Below, piece after piece: positions 55,109-64,000 of a stretch of 64,000 nucleotides of DNA (positions are counted from its first letter, which is position 1; the number at the start of each line of letters is the position of its first letter). The translations under genes were made by a program, and so were the position numbers. The stretch is from Salvator merianae (Eukaryota > Chordata > Lepidosauria > Squamata > Teiidae). The stretch is taken from positions 14,328,185 to 14,392,184 of the forward strand of contig QVOM02000021.1 of NCBI GenBank assembly GCA_003586115.2. Direction: 5' to 3'. Under the pieces are notes generated by a model that worked only from the letters and a program-made list of their open reading frames with translations, was not told the origin of the DNA and made no database searches.

Positions 55109-55205
55109 TAGTTAAGTCAAGTATGAAACTAGAGTAATGGGGGGAAGCTGGTTAAGTAGAACTCCAGTGAATTGGCAGCCCATTTGAATGTGAAGTTGTT
55201 TTAAT

Positions 55206-56287
55206 GGACTTAAGGGCCTTTCCACATGTGCTAGAAGTAAGGAACAGGAAGGGGTCTGTCGGCTTCCCTTCCACATGTGGTGCAGGATTAGGGAGGCCCT
55301 GCTCCCTCCTAGTATACTCTGTCTGCACAAGATGAAGCACAGAATGGGCTAGGGTACCCAAAATGGCATCCTAGTGCAGTTCACTGATAGGCCTCAATTT
55401 CAGGGTCTACCAGCATACTAGGAGGTGGTATACCGGATCAAAGAGGGCTGAGACTGGAATGCCTCTGTGGCCCAATATACTATGGAAGACCCATTTTGGC
55501 AGTACAACAAGGTGCACAGCTGAAATGAGCCCCCGGGAGCTCTGAAGCCCTTTGGAGGATTTGGAGACCTCCCCCTGGCCCCGGCATGAGCTTTAGCCTT
55601 GTGGACAATGTGGACAGCTTTGTTTTGCTCCAGGAGCAATCCATCTCAACTTGGGACATATTATGTAGTGTGGCACAGGGAGGCCCACTCTATATAGGGA
55701 TAGCAAAGGTAAGTGTGGAAAGAGGTAAATCTGACTGAGTAAGTCCTGAATTTCTGGTCCATCTGTGCTTGTGACTAGGCCACTAAAAGGAGGACTTAGG
55801 CTTTTTTTTTGCATGGACGGTAGACTGGGCCACAGTCTAGCCTCCTGCCATCCACATGATAGTGTTGATGTAGCAGCAGCCCGGCCCTCCCTCAGAATGG
55901 CCTGTCTGTATTGGACTAGGCTGCAGACCAGGATACATATCTCAGTCCACCATTAAACCTTATAAAAATGGTCTACATCTGGAATTTCTGTTGATACACA
56001 GAATCATGAAGGACATGCAGATATCTTTCTCCTGAGCTCCACTAAACCAGGCCTGGACCCGTTTTCAGTATGCACCAGGAAGTGTCAGTGAAGGTGGGTG
56101 CACGGCCAAAAATGGGCCCAGCCTTTGAAGCTGGCAGTTGGGTTGTTCCAGGACAGGTGCATGGAATGCAAAAAGTCCTGATACGAGCTAGCAACAGCAC
56201 GTTGCACCTTGGAATGGACTGCCTATTCTATGCCAGGGTATCCCTCCTTAATGCAGAGTAGACTTAGCAAGTGCAGAAACGCCCTTA
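55206..56287. mobile_element. Family A element, long or composite copy
   Basis: Starts TTAA then GGGCCTTTCCACATGTGC and ends AAGTGCAGAAACGCCC then TTA. The left half (to about 55720, where GTAAGTGTGGAAAGAGG occurs) aligns with 2478-2815. The right half (55720-56287) is a different block with its own GC-rich interior, so two elements may be joined or nested. Non-coding. Confidence 0.6.
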
Positions 56288-56300
56288 GATTGCTTTGTTA

Positions 56301-56511
56301 GGCTGCATCTGCACACATTAAAAAAAAACATCTCAGAAGTGGCTTGGAGGTGGTAGCATGTTAGTGTCCCATCTCACTTTTAATCCAAAGGCCAAAGAAT
56401 GGATTTTGGAAGTGCATTTTCTGGCTTTTAAGTGTGGATTAAGACACTAGTGTGCAAATGCTACCATTTCTAAGCTGCTTTTGAGCTGCTTTTTTGTGTG
56501 TGGATGCAACC
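56301..56511. mobile_element. Family G MITE, complete, with TTA target duplication
   Basis: 211 bp between GGCTGCATCTGCACACA and TGTGTGTGGATGCAACC. The arms continue through the poly-A/poly-T spacer and GTGGCTTGGAGGTGGTAGCAT paired with ATGCTACCATTTCTAAGCTG. TTA lies on both sides (56298-56300, 56512-56514). Confidence 0.85.
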
Positions 56512-56514
56512 TTA

Positions 56515-57259
56515 GTCTATTCAGTAGTTGCTTCCTGCTGTTCTTGGGTTTTTTGATTGTGCTTTTGTTTGGTTATTTGCTTTTTTATGATTTCAACGAT
56601 ATTCTTTGTGTTACATGTGTAAGCCACCTTCAAAGATTTAACAAATCACCGTTACTTTTCAAACTGTTTGCTGACAATTGTTCTCCACTTGAGAGTACCA
56701 AAAGGTAAATGAAAGATGTACCCTTTCTACCCTAGATATTTAGGCAAATTCCTGTTGTGTTTCTGAGAATTGTGTTTTTTTGCTTTTTTTGAATGGGCAG
56801 AGACAGGATAAGGCAGGGAAAATGTCTTCTAAAGGAAAGACAAATGGTTCTCTGAAAAGCTCAACTGTCTAATGACTTCTTTATGGTTTTGTTTAATGCC
56901 AGACGGTCTTAACAATTTACAGCCTAATAGCCATTTTCCGTAATGAAAGTCAGACATTTCATAACATTTGATATTACAAAAAAATACTTGTTTTTTATTT
57001 ACTGAAAAATAGCCGTGACAGTTCATAATCTTAAAACAGTTTTAATCATACTTGACAGCTTCACTTATCCTCAGAACTTGCACAGAGATCCCTGGGAAAT
57101 GGAATCTTACTAAAATGTCACCATAGTCAAAATTCTAGGATTGGTTCTGCTTCCCCCTTTGAGCAAGTTTCTGTAGAATCGTTACCATGCAGCCCACATC
57201 AAAGCTACATGCGATCAGCGTCTTGATTCCATATAATTAGTAATCTGTGATCAGGATGT
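56515..57259. other. Unrecognised, apparently unique intronic DNA
   Basis: No repeat seen at 57000-57250. No gene recognised. Confidence 0.4.
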
Positions 57260-57261
57260 GT

Positions 57262-57759
57262 GGGCCTTTTCACACTTAGCATAGAATAGTTCAGTGTGCC
57301 ATATGGCCCACTTTTGGACTCTTTCTTCTGCAGACTAGAGCAGAACCCTCCCTGGACCACTATATCTGCATTGTGATGGAGTGAGGCCCAGTCTAGGCAG
57401 CCAAAATGACCTCCTAGATTGGGACGCTGGTAGAGTTTTTTTTAAAGAGGTCTATTGATGGTCCAGGTGCTGCTACACCAGGCCAGAGAGGCATGCAGAA
57501 GGGTGCACAAAATGAGTCCTCAGGGGGAACCAAGGCTAGGAACTGAAGTGAACCTCGGTGAACCTGGACGTGCTCTGGAGATCATGTGATCTTTGGAGCC
57601 TCTGTGTGTGTGTGTGTGCGTGTGCGCGCGCTATACTGGAACAGCCTCTCAGGTGTGGAAGGCTTATCACAACACTGTGGAGTCATTCCTGCCACCAGAA
57701 TGACTCTAGCCTGGCCCCGACCTCCTGGGTTAGGCCAGTAAGTTAAGTGTGGAACAACC
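57262..57759. mobile_element. Family A-type element
   Basis: Starts GGGCCTTTTCACACTTAGC and ends AAGTTAAGTGTGGAACAACC. Shares GGGAACCRAGGCTAGRAACT and CTCTGGAGATC..GATCT..GGAGCC with the copy at 58761-59211. Contains the Z-DNA-like tract at 57603-57631. Confidence 0.65.
57603..57631 (+). repeat. (TG)n/(CG)n alternating tract
   Basis: TGTG repeats passing into CGTGTGCGCGCGC, 29 bp of strict purine-pyrimidine alternation, a Z-DNA-type sequence. Confidence 0.9.
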
Positions 57760-57954
57760 TGTGGCATTAATGCTTGTTACCACTCAGATAGTAAGAGCTT
57801 GCCACGTAAGACCTGCTTTCCCCCTCAAAAAAAAGGTTCACCCAAAATTACTTTACGTTCCAGTTTTTTAAATTTATTTTTCCTAAATTTTCCTTGTCAA
57901 AGTATGTGTCTTATTTGCCAGCGCATATTGTTAAGTCATGAAACTAGCTAAGTA
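57760..57954. other. Unrecognised spacer
   Basis: Nothing recognised. Confidence 0.35.
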
Positions 57955-58060
57955 TAATAATAACAACAACAACAACAACATTATTTATAATGCCCCTTTT
58001 GCCAAAGGGCGGAACAAGAAACATATACAACTGAAAGACAAACAAAAAAAATGCTATAAG
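57955..58060 (-). repeat. (AAC)n microsatellite and retrotransposon 3' tail
   Basis: AATAATAACAACAACAACAACAACATTATTTATAATGCCCC then GCCAAAGGGCGGAACAAGAAAC. Sister of 4648-4740. On the minus strand it is a 3' end with a GTT tail. Confidence 0.6.
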
Positions 58061-58139
58061 TAAAATCAACAGCTACATATCTAAATGATTCTTTTAGAAT
58101 CACTTAGAAGGAAGCAACTGCCCAAGTACTAGATACTGA

Positions 58140-58365
58140 GGCTATGTTCACATTTTGCAAAAAAAAAAAAAAAAAGTGTCTCAAAAGCACTTTAGAAATG
58201 GTAGCCTGTGGCCCTCATATTCTCATCCCATCTCTGATCCACCTTTTCTGGCCAAGAACATTCATAAGAGGAGGAGGGGCTGACTGCCAAGTGAGCGATC
58301 CCATCTGAGAACTATCTCTAAGCCACCTCAGAGATCTTTTTTTTTTACTGCATGTGATCACAGCC
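58140..58365. mobile_element. Family G MITE
   Basis: GGCTATGTTCACATTTTGC then an A-run, CTCAAAAGCACTTTAGAAATGGTAGC at the left and a T-run, CATGTGATCACAGCC at the right. Flanked by TGA (58137-58139) and TAA (58366-58368). More diverged than the copy at 56301. Confidence 0.7.
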
Positions 58366-58760
58366 TAAGTGATATTGAGACCTGTGGTGGCACCCTCTGG
58401 GGTTTGCCTTCTGTTTGGGGACAGAGCTGTGTGTGCCATGAGGCTTGGCTGCAACCCCAACCATAGTCCTTAGCAACTGTTGGCTGTTGTTGCTGGTTAT
58501 TGTTGTAAGGATGGACCAGGCATCTCTACAGTGGGCTCCCCTCCACTGCCATGCTGATGCAGCCCCCATCATTTCTTGTCTCTGTGTGCCTCATTCCCAT
58601 AGCCACCTCTCCACTGCCCTTACTTTGCTTCTCTTCCAAGCTTTAAAGACGATGCTGAGAAACCCAAAAGTAATAAAAATAGTAGGGCACCTGGAGCGCC
58701 CTGGGTGGCATGGAGGCTCCTTTAGTAGGAGAAAGCCTTGACTGATGCCCTGCAGATCAA
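58366..58760. other. Unrecognised intronic DNA
   Basis: The 98-codon + frame at 58445-58741 has no domain and is mirrored by a minus frame. Confidence 0.4.
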
Positions 58761-59211
58761 GGTCCTTTCCACACTTCCTGCTGAAATGAAATAGGGCAAG
58801 GCCTGTCCCTCTTTGGAACCCTCTCTACCACATTCTGGAACAGACGAGAGAGGTTCCTCCCTCTCCCTGGACACTAGTAGACCTGTTTTTATCTATTTTT
58901 ACCTGTATTTACAGATCTACCAGCACTCTAGGGGCATCTAGACTGGTTCAGGGAGGTGTGTGGACAGGTGCTCCAAATTTCTCATATGAAATGCATTCCC
59001 AGAGGGAACCGAGGCTAGAAACTTCAGTTCCTAGTGCTTGGTGAACTCGGAAGTGGCTCCAGAGATCGCACGATCTCCAGAGCCAGCACAGGGCGTTGCA
59101 TCGGGATAGTCTTCCAAATGCAGAAGGCTTATCCTAGCACTTTGGAGCTGTTCATGCCTCCAGAACAGCTCCGCTCTAGACTAGTCCTTCAAGGTAAGTG
59201 CAGAAACAGAG
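58761..59211. mobile_element. Family A-type element
   Basis: Starts GGTCCTTTCCACACTTCC and ends AAGGTAAGTGCAGAAAC. Shares internal words with 57262-57759. Non-coding. Confidence 0.65.
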
Positions 59212-59390
59212 CAAGGCTTATACCCAGAGGTCTCTGAGAAACCACAGGGTGTGGAAGACTGAGTGTCACCTTCAGTGTTTAAATAAGATTTCACTGGTAG
59301 TTTAGTCAGTTTTTGTGTTAGTTGGAATAAGAGAGATACTTCTTTGCACTGATCTTATAAACTGTCTCAGCAATGTATTACTGCAAGCAG
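59212..59390. other. Unrecognised spacer
   Basis: Nothing recognised. Confidence 0.35.
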
Positions 59391-59690
59391 TAATTTATTT
59401 ATTTATTTATTTATTTAAAACGTACTGGTTCCCATTACAAAAACAAATGCAAAGCAATTTACACAAATAAATTAAATATGAGAATAAAAAAACAGTTAAA
59501 ACTGTACAATTAATTTAGCACATTAAAAGTTCAGTGGGACAGGGAAAATAAGTATCCATACAGGAAATACTTGGGTGGATAAGAAGTATGGCCTCAGTAG
59601 GTACCTGGAAACTGTAATTGTAGTTGCCTCTAAAATACCAGAGGAGAGGGGGATTTTACAAGGTAAGAGCTACTATGGAAAAGGTTTTTT
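59391..59690 (-). mobile_element. L2/L3-like LINE 3' UTR, minus strand
   Basis: An ATTT tail at 59391-59417, then, on the minus strand upstream of it, an A/T-rich 3' UTR and CCTTTTCCATAGTAGCTCTTACC...CCCCCTCTCCTCTGGTATTTTAGAGG, as in the LINE copies at 42.7-43.2 kb. Confidence 0.65.
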
Positions 59691-59876
59691 GGGATGGAGG
59701 CTATTTAGATCGTTTTAAAGATGCATTAACTGGCTTTTGTTTTACTGGATTTTATTTTGTATAATAGTATTTCAGAAGTTTGGCCAGATGTAGAAAAAAA
59801 TGCCAGCATTTATTCATATGGAGGCTGGGGTCAGCTGACAGACCCAATGCTATATTGGGTCCCTGAAAGACCTATT
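59691..59876. other. Unrecognised spacer
   Basis: Nothing recognised. Confidence 0.35.
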
Positions 59877-59879
59877 TAA

Positions 59880-60005
59880 GGCCCTTACTGCACTGAGCCT
59901 TATTCTGGATTATATCCCAGAATAGGAGCCTGCCATCTGCATGCTGGTGCAGACTATGACAGGTCCCTGTTCTGAAATATAATAAGGTCCAGCGCAGAAA
60001 GGACC
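59880..60005. mobile_element. Family J MITE, internally deleted
   Basis: GGCCCTTACTGCACTGAGCCTTATTCTGG at the left, CCCTGTTCTGAAATATAATAAGG and GCAGAAAGGACC at the right. 126 bp against 180 bp in complete copies. TAA on the left, TAT on the right. Confidence 0.75.
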
Positions 60006-60121
60006 TATGGTTGCGATGGTGAGGAGTGACAGATTTATTTATTTTTTTTAAGTATACTCTTCTTTGCTCAAGTGATAGCTCCTATGTTGCTCAAAAGATA
60101 AATTCTATACCATCAAACTCT
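60006..60121. other. Unrecognised spacer
   Basis: Nothing recognised. Confidence 0.3.
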
Positions 60122-60188
60122 AAGCATGTGGATGGCAGGCCTCTATTCCAAGATATAATTCAGAATAAGGCCCAGTGCAGAAAGGGCC
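60122..60188. mobile_element. Family J MITE, right half
   Basis: GCATGTGGATGGCAGGCCTC...AATAAGGCCCAGTGCAGAAAGGGCC then TAA. The left half is absent. Confidence 0.7.
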
Positions 60189-60751
60189 TAAGAATGTGCA
60201 GGAGTTCTCAGACTTTCTTACAAATTCTGTTTTTTTCTTTTCTGTGCTGGCACAAGTTGAGTTTGGCCTGGTTGTCTCTGGTACAGTGCTGGATTGATCA
60301 CCTAGGACAATTGCTGTGGGCCAGAGGAGAGGCACAAAGCTTCACCTTTTCCCCAGCCCAGTTCAGTGGCCTCTTTTGCACTGATGTGGTGAAATACTGG
60401 CATTTAAAAAAAAAAAAAAAAAGTTGGCATTTGCTTGTGGAAAGTCCTTAAGTTGGTTTGAGACACCCTAGGTATGAAATGTCTGTTCAGTTGAATTAAC
60501 TATAACAACAGCAGCAATCTTGTCCCTTGCCTCAGGCAGACAAATGTCTTGAGCCAATCTTGGAGAATCATATTTTGTACCTATCATTCACTTATTAATA
60601 CTCCATAAATAATAGGGGCCTGAAATTTGCTAAATGCTAAATAACAAGACAGTCCACCCAGACTGCGGAACTGAGATAATGATGGTGATTGTAGTGAAGT
60701 CGTCTCTCCATCTTTAAATTGTAACATTCAGCTTCCTTCCCAGAGTCTGTG
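60189..60751. other. Unrecognised intronic DNA with a poly-A run
   Basis: An A-run lies at 60404-60422. The 141-codon + frame over 60026-60451 crosses a MITE and the poly-A run and is accidental. Confidence 0.4.
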
Positions 60752-61080
60752 GGTGTTTTTGCACTTAACACCTTAGAATGGGATAATTTACCCATTCTAA
60801 AGTGGACTGGACAATGCAGTGTGGACACTGTCTGCACTGCGTAGTTCTGGTTCTGAATACCAGCAGGATACCAGCATTCACACTGCAAATGCTGGTATCC
60901 TCCTCCCAGAGTTTACTATGACAGTAGCTGTCATGGTGACTGGCAGTGCCATGGATGGTGCAGGCATGCACAGGTGCAATTGCCTGATCATACAGTTGTG
61001 GTGCACAGCGTGGCCCAGAAACGGGTGTAAATGCACTTAACCAGGGCCAGGATAGCTGCCCCTGGTCAAATTGTGGACAC
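60752..61080. mobile_element. Family C-related element
   Basis: GTTTTTGCACTTAACACC.TAGAATGGG at the left and GTAAATGCACTTAACC and CAAATTGTGGACACTTAGG at the right. The GC-richer interior includes CACTGCAAATGCTGG. Ends are not a clean pair. It directly abuts the next MITE. Confidence 0.45.
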
Positions 61081-61083
61081 TTA

Positions 61084-61263
61084 GGCCCTTTCTGCACTTG
61101 GCTTTATTCTGGATCATATCCCAGAACAGGAACCTGCTATCCACACACTAATGGAGTTTACAGCAGGTCCTGCATGGGGCCTGTCATAGTTCCTCCTAGC
61201 ATGCAGATGGCAGGTCCCTATTCCAGGATATAATCTGGTATAAGGCCAAGTGCAGAAAGGTCC
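61084..61263. mobile_element. Family J MITE, complete (180 bp)
   Basis: GGCCCTTTCTGCACTTGGC and its complement bound 180 bp. Arms continue through TTATTCTGGAT.ATATCC.AGAA.AGG. TTA on the left (61081-61083), ATT on the right, so the duplication is worn. Confidence 0.85.
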
Positions 61264-61374
61264 ATTGCTAATGCGTGTCCCTGATGCTTGCTTGCTTAAA
61301 GTGTAAAAAAGACCTGTGAATATGAATATGGAGAATATTCATAATTAATTACCTTGTTTATTTTGGCTGCCATA
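61264..61374. other. Unrecognised spacer
   Basis: Nothing recognised. Confidence 0.3.
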
Positions 61375-61439
61375 CTGGACTAGATGAGGCCAACATATTA
61401 AAGCTGAATCCAGATACAGTAGAGATCCTAACTGTATGA
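61375..61439 (+). mobile_element. CR1/L2/L3-type LINE, short reverse transcriptase fragment
   Basis: The frame from 61392 reads NILKLNPDTVEILTV, matching the (V)KLNPDKTEVLLV motif that follows the catalytic YADD in this LINE group. Only about 16 codons survive. Confidence 0.55.
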
Positions 61440-61474
61440 GATTTTTTGTTTTTTTTAGCTAGATGGGCTGTCTC

Positions 61475-61737
61475 TGTCATCCTGGAACAAAGGATAATAG
61501 GTTTATGTTATAAGACAGATTGTGGTTGGGTATCAGAAGAAATTTCCTTACATTAAAGGCTGTTCAGCAGTAGAACTGATTACTTAAAGACTGGTGTTGC
61601 CCCCTTACAAACTTACTATATTTAAGCAGAGGCTTGATAGTCACCTGTTAGAGATACTTTGATTTGGATTCTGGCATGGAATTGGGGGTTGCACTTGATG
61701 GTCTACATAGCTCCTTCCAACTCTATGATGTGATACT
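61475..61737 (+). mobile_element. CR1 LINE 3' end
   Basis: AGAAGAAATTTCCTTACATTAAAGGCTGTTCAGCAGTAGAAC, TAAGCAGAGGCTTGATAGTCACCTGT, TTCTGGCATGGAATTGGGGGTT, and CTCCTTCCAACTCTATGATGTGATACT: the classical CR1 3' end (R.FFS...LF......VPLFKQRLD), ending in its ATTCTATG-like terminal repeat. Confidence 0.9.
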
Positions 61738-62269
61738 CTTTTGAGCAGCCGTTGCTGACTTGAAATGTGCAAAATTCATTTCGTGATCGAATATTTCACA
61801 TTTGTGGATATTCAGATTGAATCAGAAATGTGCTTTTTCGCATTTTCAAATTTCAGTCAAAGTGAACCAGCCTCCTCCTTTGCAAAAGTGAAATATTTGT
61901 TTGAATATTCACATTTTTGCTTGTTTTGACCCAGGAAATGGGCATTTTTTAAAAATTGAGAAAACTGCAGAAATGAATGCAAGCCCCCCCTTTTCGACAT
62001 TGTGATTCACTGGCAAAGCAAAAAGACAGATTTTTGCTTCAACAGCAAATCAAATATGCAAATTTCATTCGTACACATCCCTACCACTGATCCATTTGCT
62101 TAATATAATTTCTTACTATCATATGTAATTATGATCATGGATTTGGTAGGAGTACAAGAAGCTGCCTTATCCAGTCGGACTGCTGGGCAATCTTATTTCT
62201 TCTTTTATAATAATGTTTGTTCTATGTATTTATGTTGATGATGATTGGTGGTGGTGTTTTGGGCCTGAC
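61738..62269. other. Unrecognised DNA with a CR1-like scrap
   Basis: AAGAAGCTGCCTTATCCAGTCGGACTGCTGG at 62157-62187 and CCATCTAGTCCAGGAGCCTGTTCT at 62527-62550 look like two halves of one CR1- or SINE-related word string, separated by family J insertions. Confidence 0.35.
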
Positions 62270-62272
62270 TTA

Positions 62273-62452
62273 GGCCCTTTCTGCACTTGGCCTTATACCA
62301 GATTATATCCTGGAATAGGGACCTTCCATCTGCATGCTAGTAGGAACTATGGCAGGCCCCACGCAGAGCCTGCTGTAAACTCCACTAGCATGCGGATAGC
62401 AAGTCCCTGTTCTGGGATATGATCCAGAATAAAGCCAAGTGCAGAAAGGGCC
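62273..62452. mobile_element. Family J MITE, complete (180 bp) with TTA duplication
   Basis: GGCCCTTTCTGCACTTGGCC and its complement bound exactly 180 bp. TTA lies on both sides (62270-62272, 62453-62455). Arms pair through most of the length, including ATGCTAGT.GGA...TCC.ACTAGCAT near the centre. Non-coding. Confidence 0.9.
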
Positions 62453-62455
62453 TTA

Positions 62456-62518
62456 GTCTGTACCAACATGTGGATGACAGATTCCTATTCCGGAATAAGG
62501 CCTAGTACAGAAAGGGCC
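62456..62518. mobile_element. Family J MITE, right half
   Basis: ACATGTGGATGACAGATTCC...GAATAAGGCCTAGTACAGAAAGGGCC then TAA. It abuts the duplication of the complete copy, so the complete copy probably inserted into or beside an older one. Confidence 0.75.
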
Positions 62519-62879
62519 TAATATTCCATCTAGTCCAGGAGCCTGTTCTTGAAAAAAGAAAAAAGAAAGATTCCACCATCTTAAAAAAAAAAAAAAAAAA
62601 AGACAATTCAAAAAACAAACAAGCAAGCTCAAGATTCGTAACAGTCAAATGCTATGGTTAGATTTAAGTGGAAACATTTCCGTAATTTTTGTTACTTTTT
62701 GTTTATTAATAAAATAATAGCATAAGTGTGTGTGTGTATTTCTGTGTATGTCAGTCTAGTTGTCTGTCCATATATAGCATTCCTGATTCTTATTTAAGTG
62801 AATTTCCAGAATTTTTTCCCCACATACTAAGACTGCCAAAGAACAGAATCAATTAAGTTTACACTACAAGCAACCTTGG
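62519..62879. other. Unrecognised intronic DNA with a poly-A run
   Basis: An A-run of about 20 lies at 62583-62601. Nothing else recognised. Confidence 0.4.
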
Positions 62880-63290
62880 TCATTTCTGCATGGCATGCAT
62901 TATCCCACACTGTGCTGAGCTGATCTTGGCCTGTACCAAGTCTGGAGAAGCGGCTAGAGGTCTGTGCCAAGGGCCATCCGCACTACAGTCCAACGTCAGA
63001 GGCTGGGAATGAAAATTTCCAGCCTTCACAGTTGCTGGCCAGGGCTGTTTTAGCCAGGCGCCCAAAAGAGACCTATTTCTGGGGCCACCTCCATGACGGA
63101 GAAATGTCACTAGGCTCCTCACACCTGGTAGACCAGATCAGCCACTTGGTGCCATCCACACACGAGCTGCTAGTCTGTTCCACCACAGTAGAATGCTTTG
63201 GAGATGGCTTTCGAGCTGTCCTTGCCTCATCCCATGAGGTTTCATGAGAGGATTAGCCTCCTGATAAACTGATCTGCAAGGCTGATGAGC
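62880..63290 (+). mobile_element. Family H repeat element
   Basis: GTTGCTGGCCAGGGCTGTTTTAGCCAGGCGCCCAAAAG, TTTCTGGGGCCACCTCCATGACG and AAATGTCACTAGGCTCCTCACACC, in the order of the other copies. Ends approximate. Confidence 0.7.
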
Positions 63291-64000
63291 CATTCTACCA
63301 TAATACAGACATCATCCTTCTGACTGTCAGAATTGTAACAGACTTTAAATGTTTATGATATTCAGAGATCTTCACATAAAAATTGGTCTCGCCTGCGGGA
63401 AGAACTTCCATAGGATAGTCAAATGTGACATATGAGCTAAGAAGGGGGTTCAGTTGAACCGATCTTCCTTAGTTCTGTTTGGGATTCTGTACTGTAACAC
63501 CAACCTTGGAAGCTTTGATCAGTCACGGTTTCTGCCCAAAGAGTAATGAACTGATCTCTGCAATTGCAGTATTTTAAAAGACTTTAAACACTGATCTGTT
63601 TGGCGCGATTTTTTAGATATCTTTTATTGTCTGTGTTACTCACTAATGCTTAATTGATCTGGGCTGAGTTATCACTTAATGGGTTGTGGGTCTTTCTGTC
63701 ATTTTTATATTTTAATGCATTTTGTTGTTGCTGTTGTTTTGCTAGTCACCTTAAGTGAACTTAGTCCACAAAGGCTTGCAACTGATTGCAGCGTATACAG
63801 ATTGTTCTTAACCAACTGGTCCCCGGCCAGGTAACCAAGCTGAAAAGAGGTAGAAACAGAACAAAAACCCTTCAAAAAACTAACAAATCCTAATGATAAC
63901 TAGAATCCATTAAAAAAAAAATGGAGTTCTGAAAGCACAGCATCACTGAGTGAAGGACAGCATTTGGATATTGATTTATTTAGAAGAAGCTTTATGTTTT
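63291..64000. other. Unrecognised intronic DNA
   Basis: A weak LINE-tail-like T-rich stretch lies at 63690-63790. No gene recognised to the window end. Confidence 0.35.

Noticed and set aside
60026..60451. 141-codon + frame as a gene
   Set aside because: Runs through a MITE half-copy and ends in a poly-A run translated as lysines; accidental.
34402..64000. Further PDE4D exons (the shared FDVDNG exon or the isoform 3, 5, 7 or 8 starts)
   Set aside because: I looked for the corresponding coding words on the + strand and found none; they must lie outside the window.
1..64000. CRISPR arrays, operons, rRNA, phage or bacterial signals
   Set aside because: Repeat content, intron structure and base composition are those of vertebrate nuclear DNA; no regularly spaced direct repeats were seen.

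Overview
The window is vertebrate, almost certainly squamate-reptile, nuclear DNA. It is A/T-rich, has no dense open reading frames, and carries a lizard-type repeat load: CR1 and L2/L3-like LINEs, L1, R4/Dong-type LINEs, tRNA-headed SINEs whose 3' ends resemble BovB, one solo LTR, and many short inverted-repeat DNA transposons. Squamate origin is inferred from that mixture; species cannot be named.

The one host coding element I recognise is at 34337-34401 (+). It is an alternative first coding exon whose peptide begins MSIIMKPRSRSTSSLRTA, which I recall as the N terminus of long isoform 9 of the cAMP phosphodiesterase PDE4D. It ends in a GT donor in the phase expected for the shared exon that encodes FDVDNGTS. 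The window would then be intronic/promoter DNA of the very large PDE4D gene, transcribed on the + strand. No other PDE4D exon was found.

Layout. 1-9 kb: SINE, inverted-repeat fragments, an L1 ORF1 relic, a possible LTR. 9-20 kb: an R4/Dong LINE split by a 0.5-kb insertion, L1 3' ends on both strands, a young CpG-rich MITE, a second R4 relic, and a 659-bp transposon with long terminal inverted repeats (TIRs) that keeps a start of protein with a CYICGEY motif. 20-34 kb: LINE tails, MITEs, two SINEs in a row, and unique stretches including a POU/homeodomain-like palindrome at 30.4 kb. 34-37 kb: the PDE4D exon and mostly unique intron. 37-45 kb: CR1 and L2/L3-like LINE fragments, including the largest LINE remnant (43.0-44.7 kb, minus). 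45-55 kb: unique DNA with conserved-element-like stretches, a hAT MITE, a minisatellite, a solo LTR. 55-64 kb: a dense cluster of MITEs.

Local labels for repeat families (mine, not database names): A = ends like GGGCCTTTCCACACTT; B = GGCAATTCCRCACTGGCC; C = long TIR elements with ends like TTCGCACTT; D = poorly bounded elements at 38.5 and 45.7 kb; E = GGCTGCCTCCAGAT; G = GGCTGCATCCACAC; H = about 0.5-kb element with core GTTGCTGGCCAGG; J = GGCCCTTTCTGCACTTGG, 180 bp. Several (B, G, J) sit between TTA or TAA triplets, as PIF/Harbinger elements do. No intact transposase or reverse transcriptase is present, so none of these copies can move by itself. I did not find a convincing new gene system. 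The items most worth a second look are the PDE4D exon, the CYICGEY transposon, the interrupted R4 element and the MITE families.
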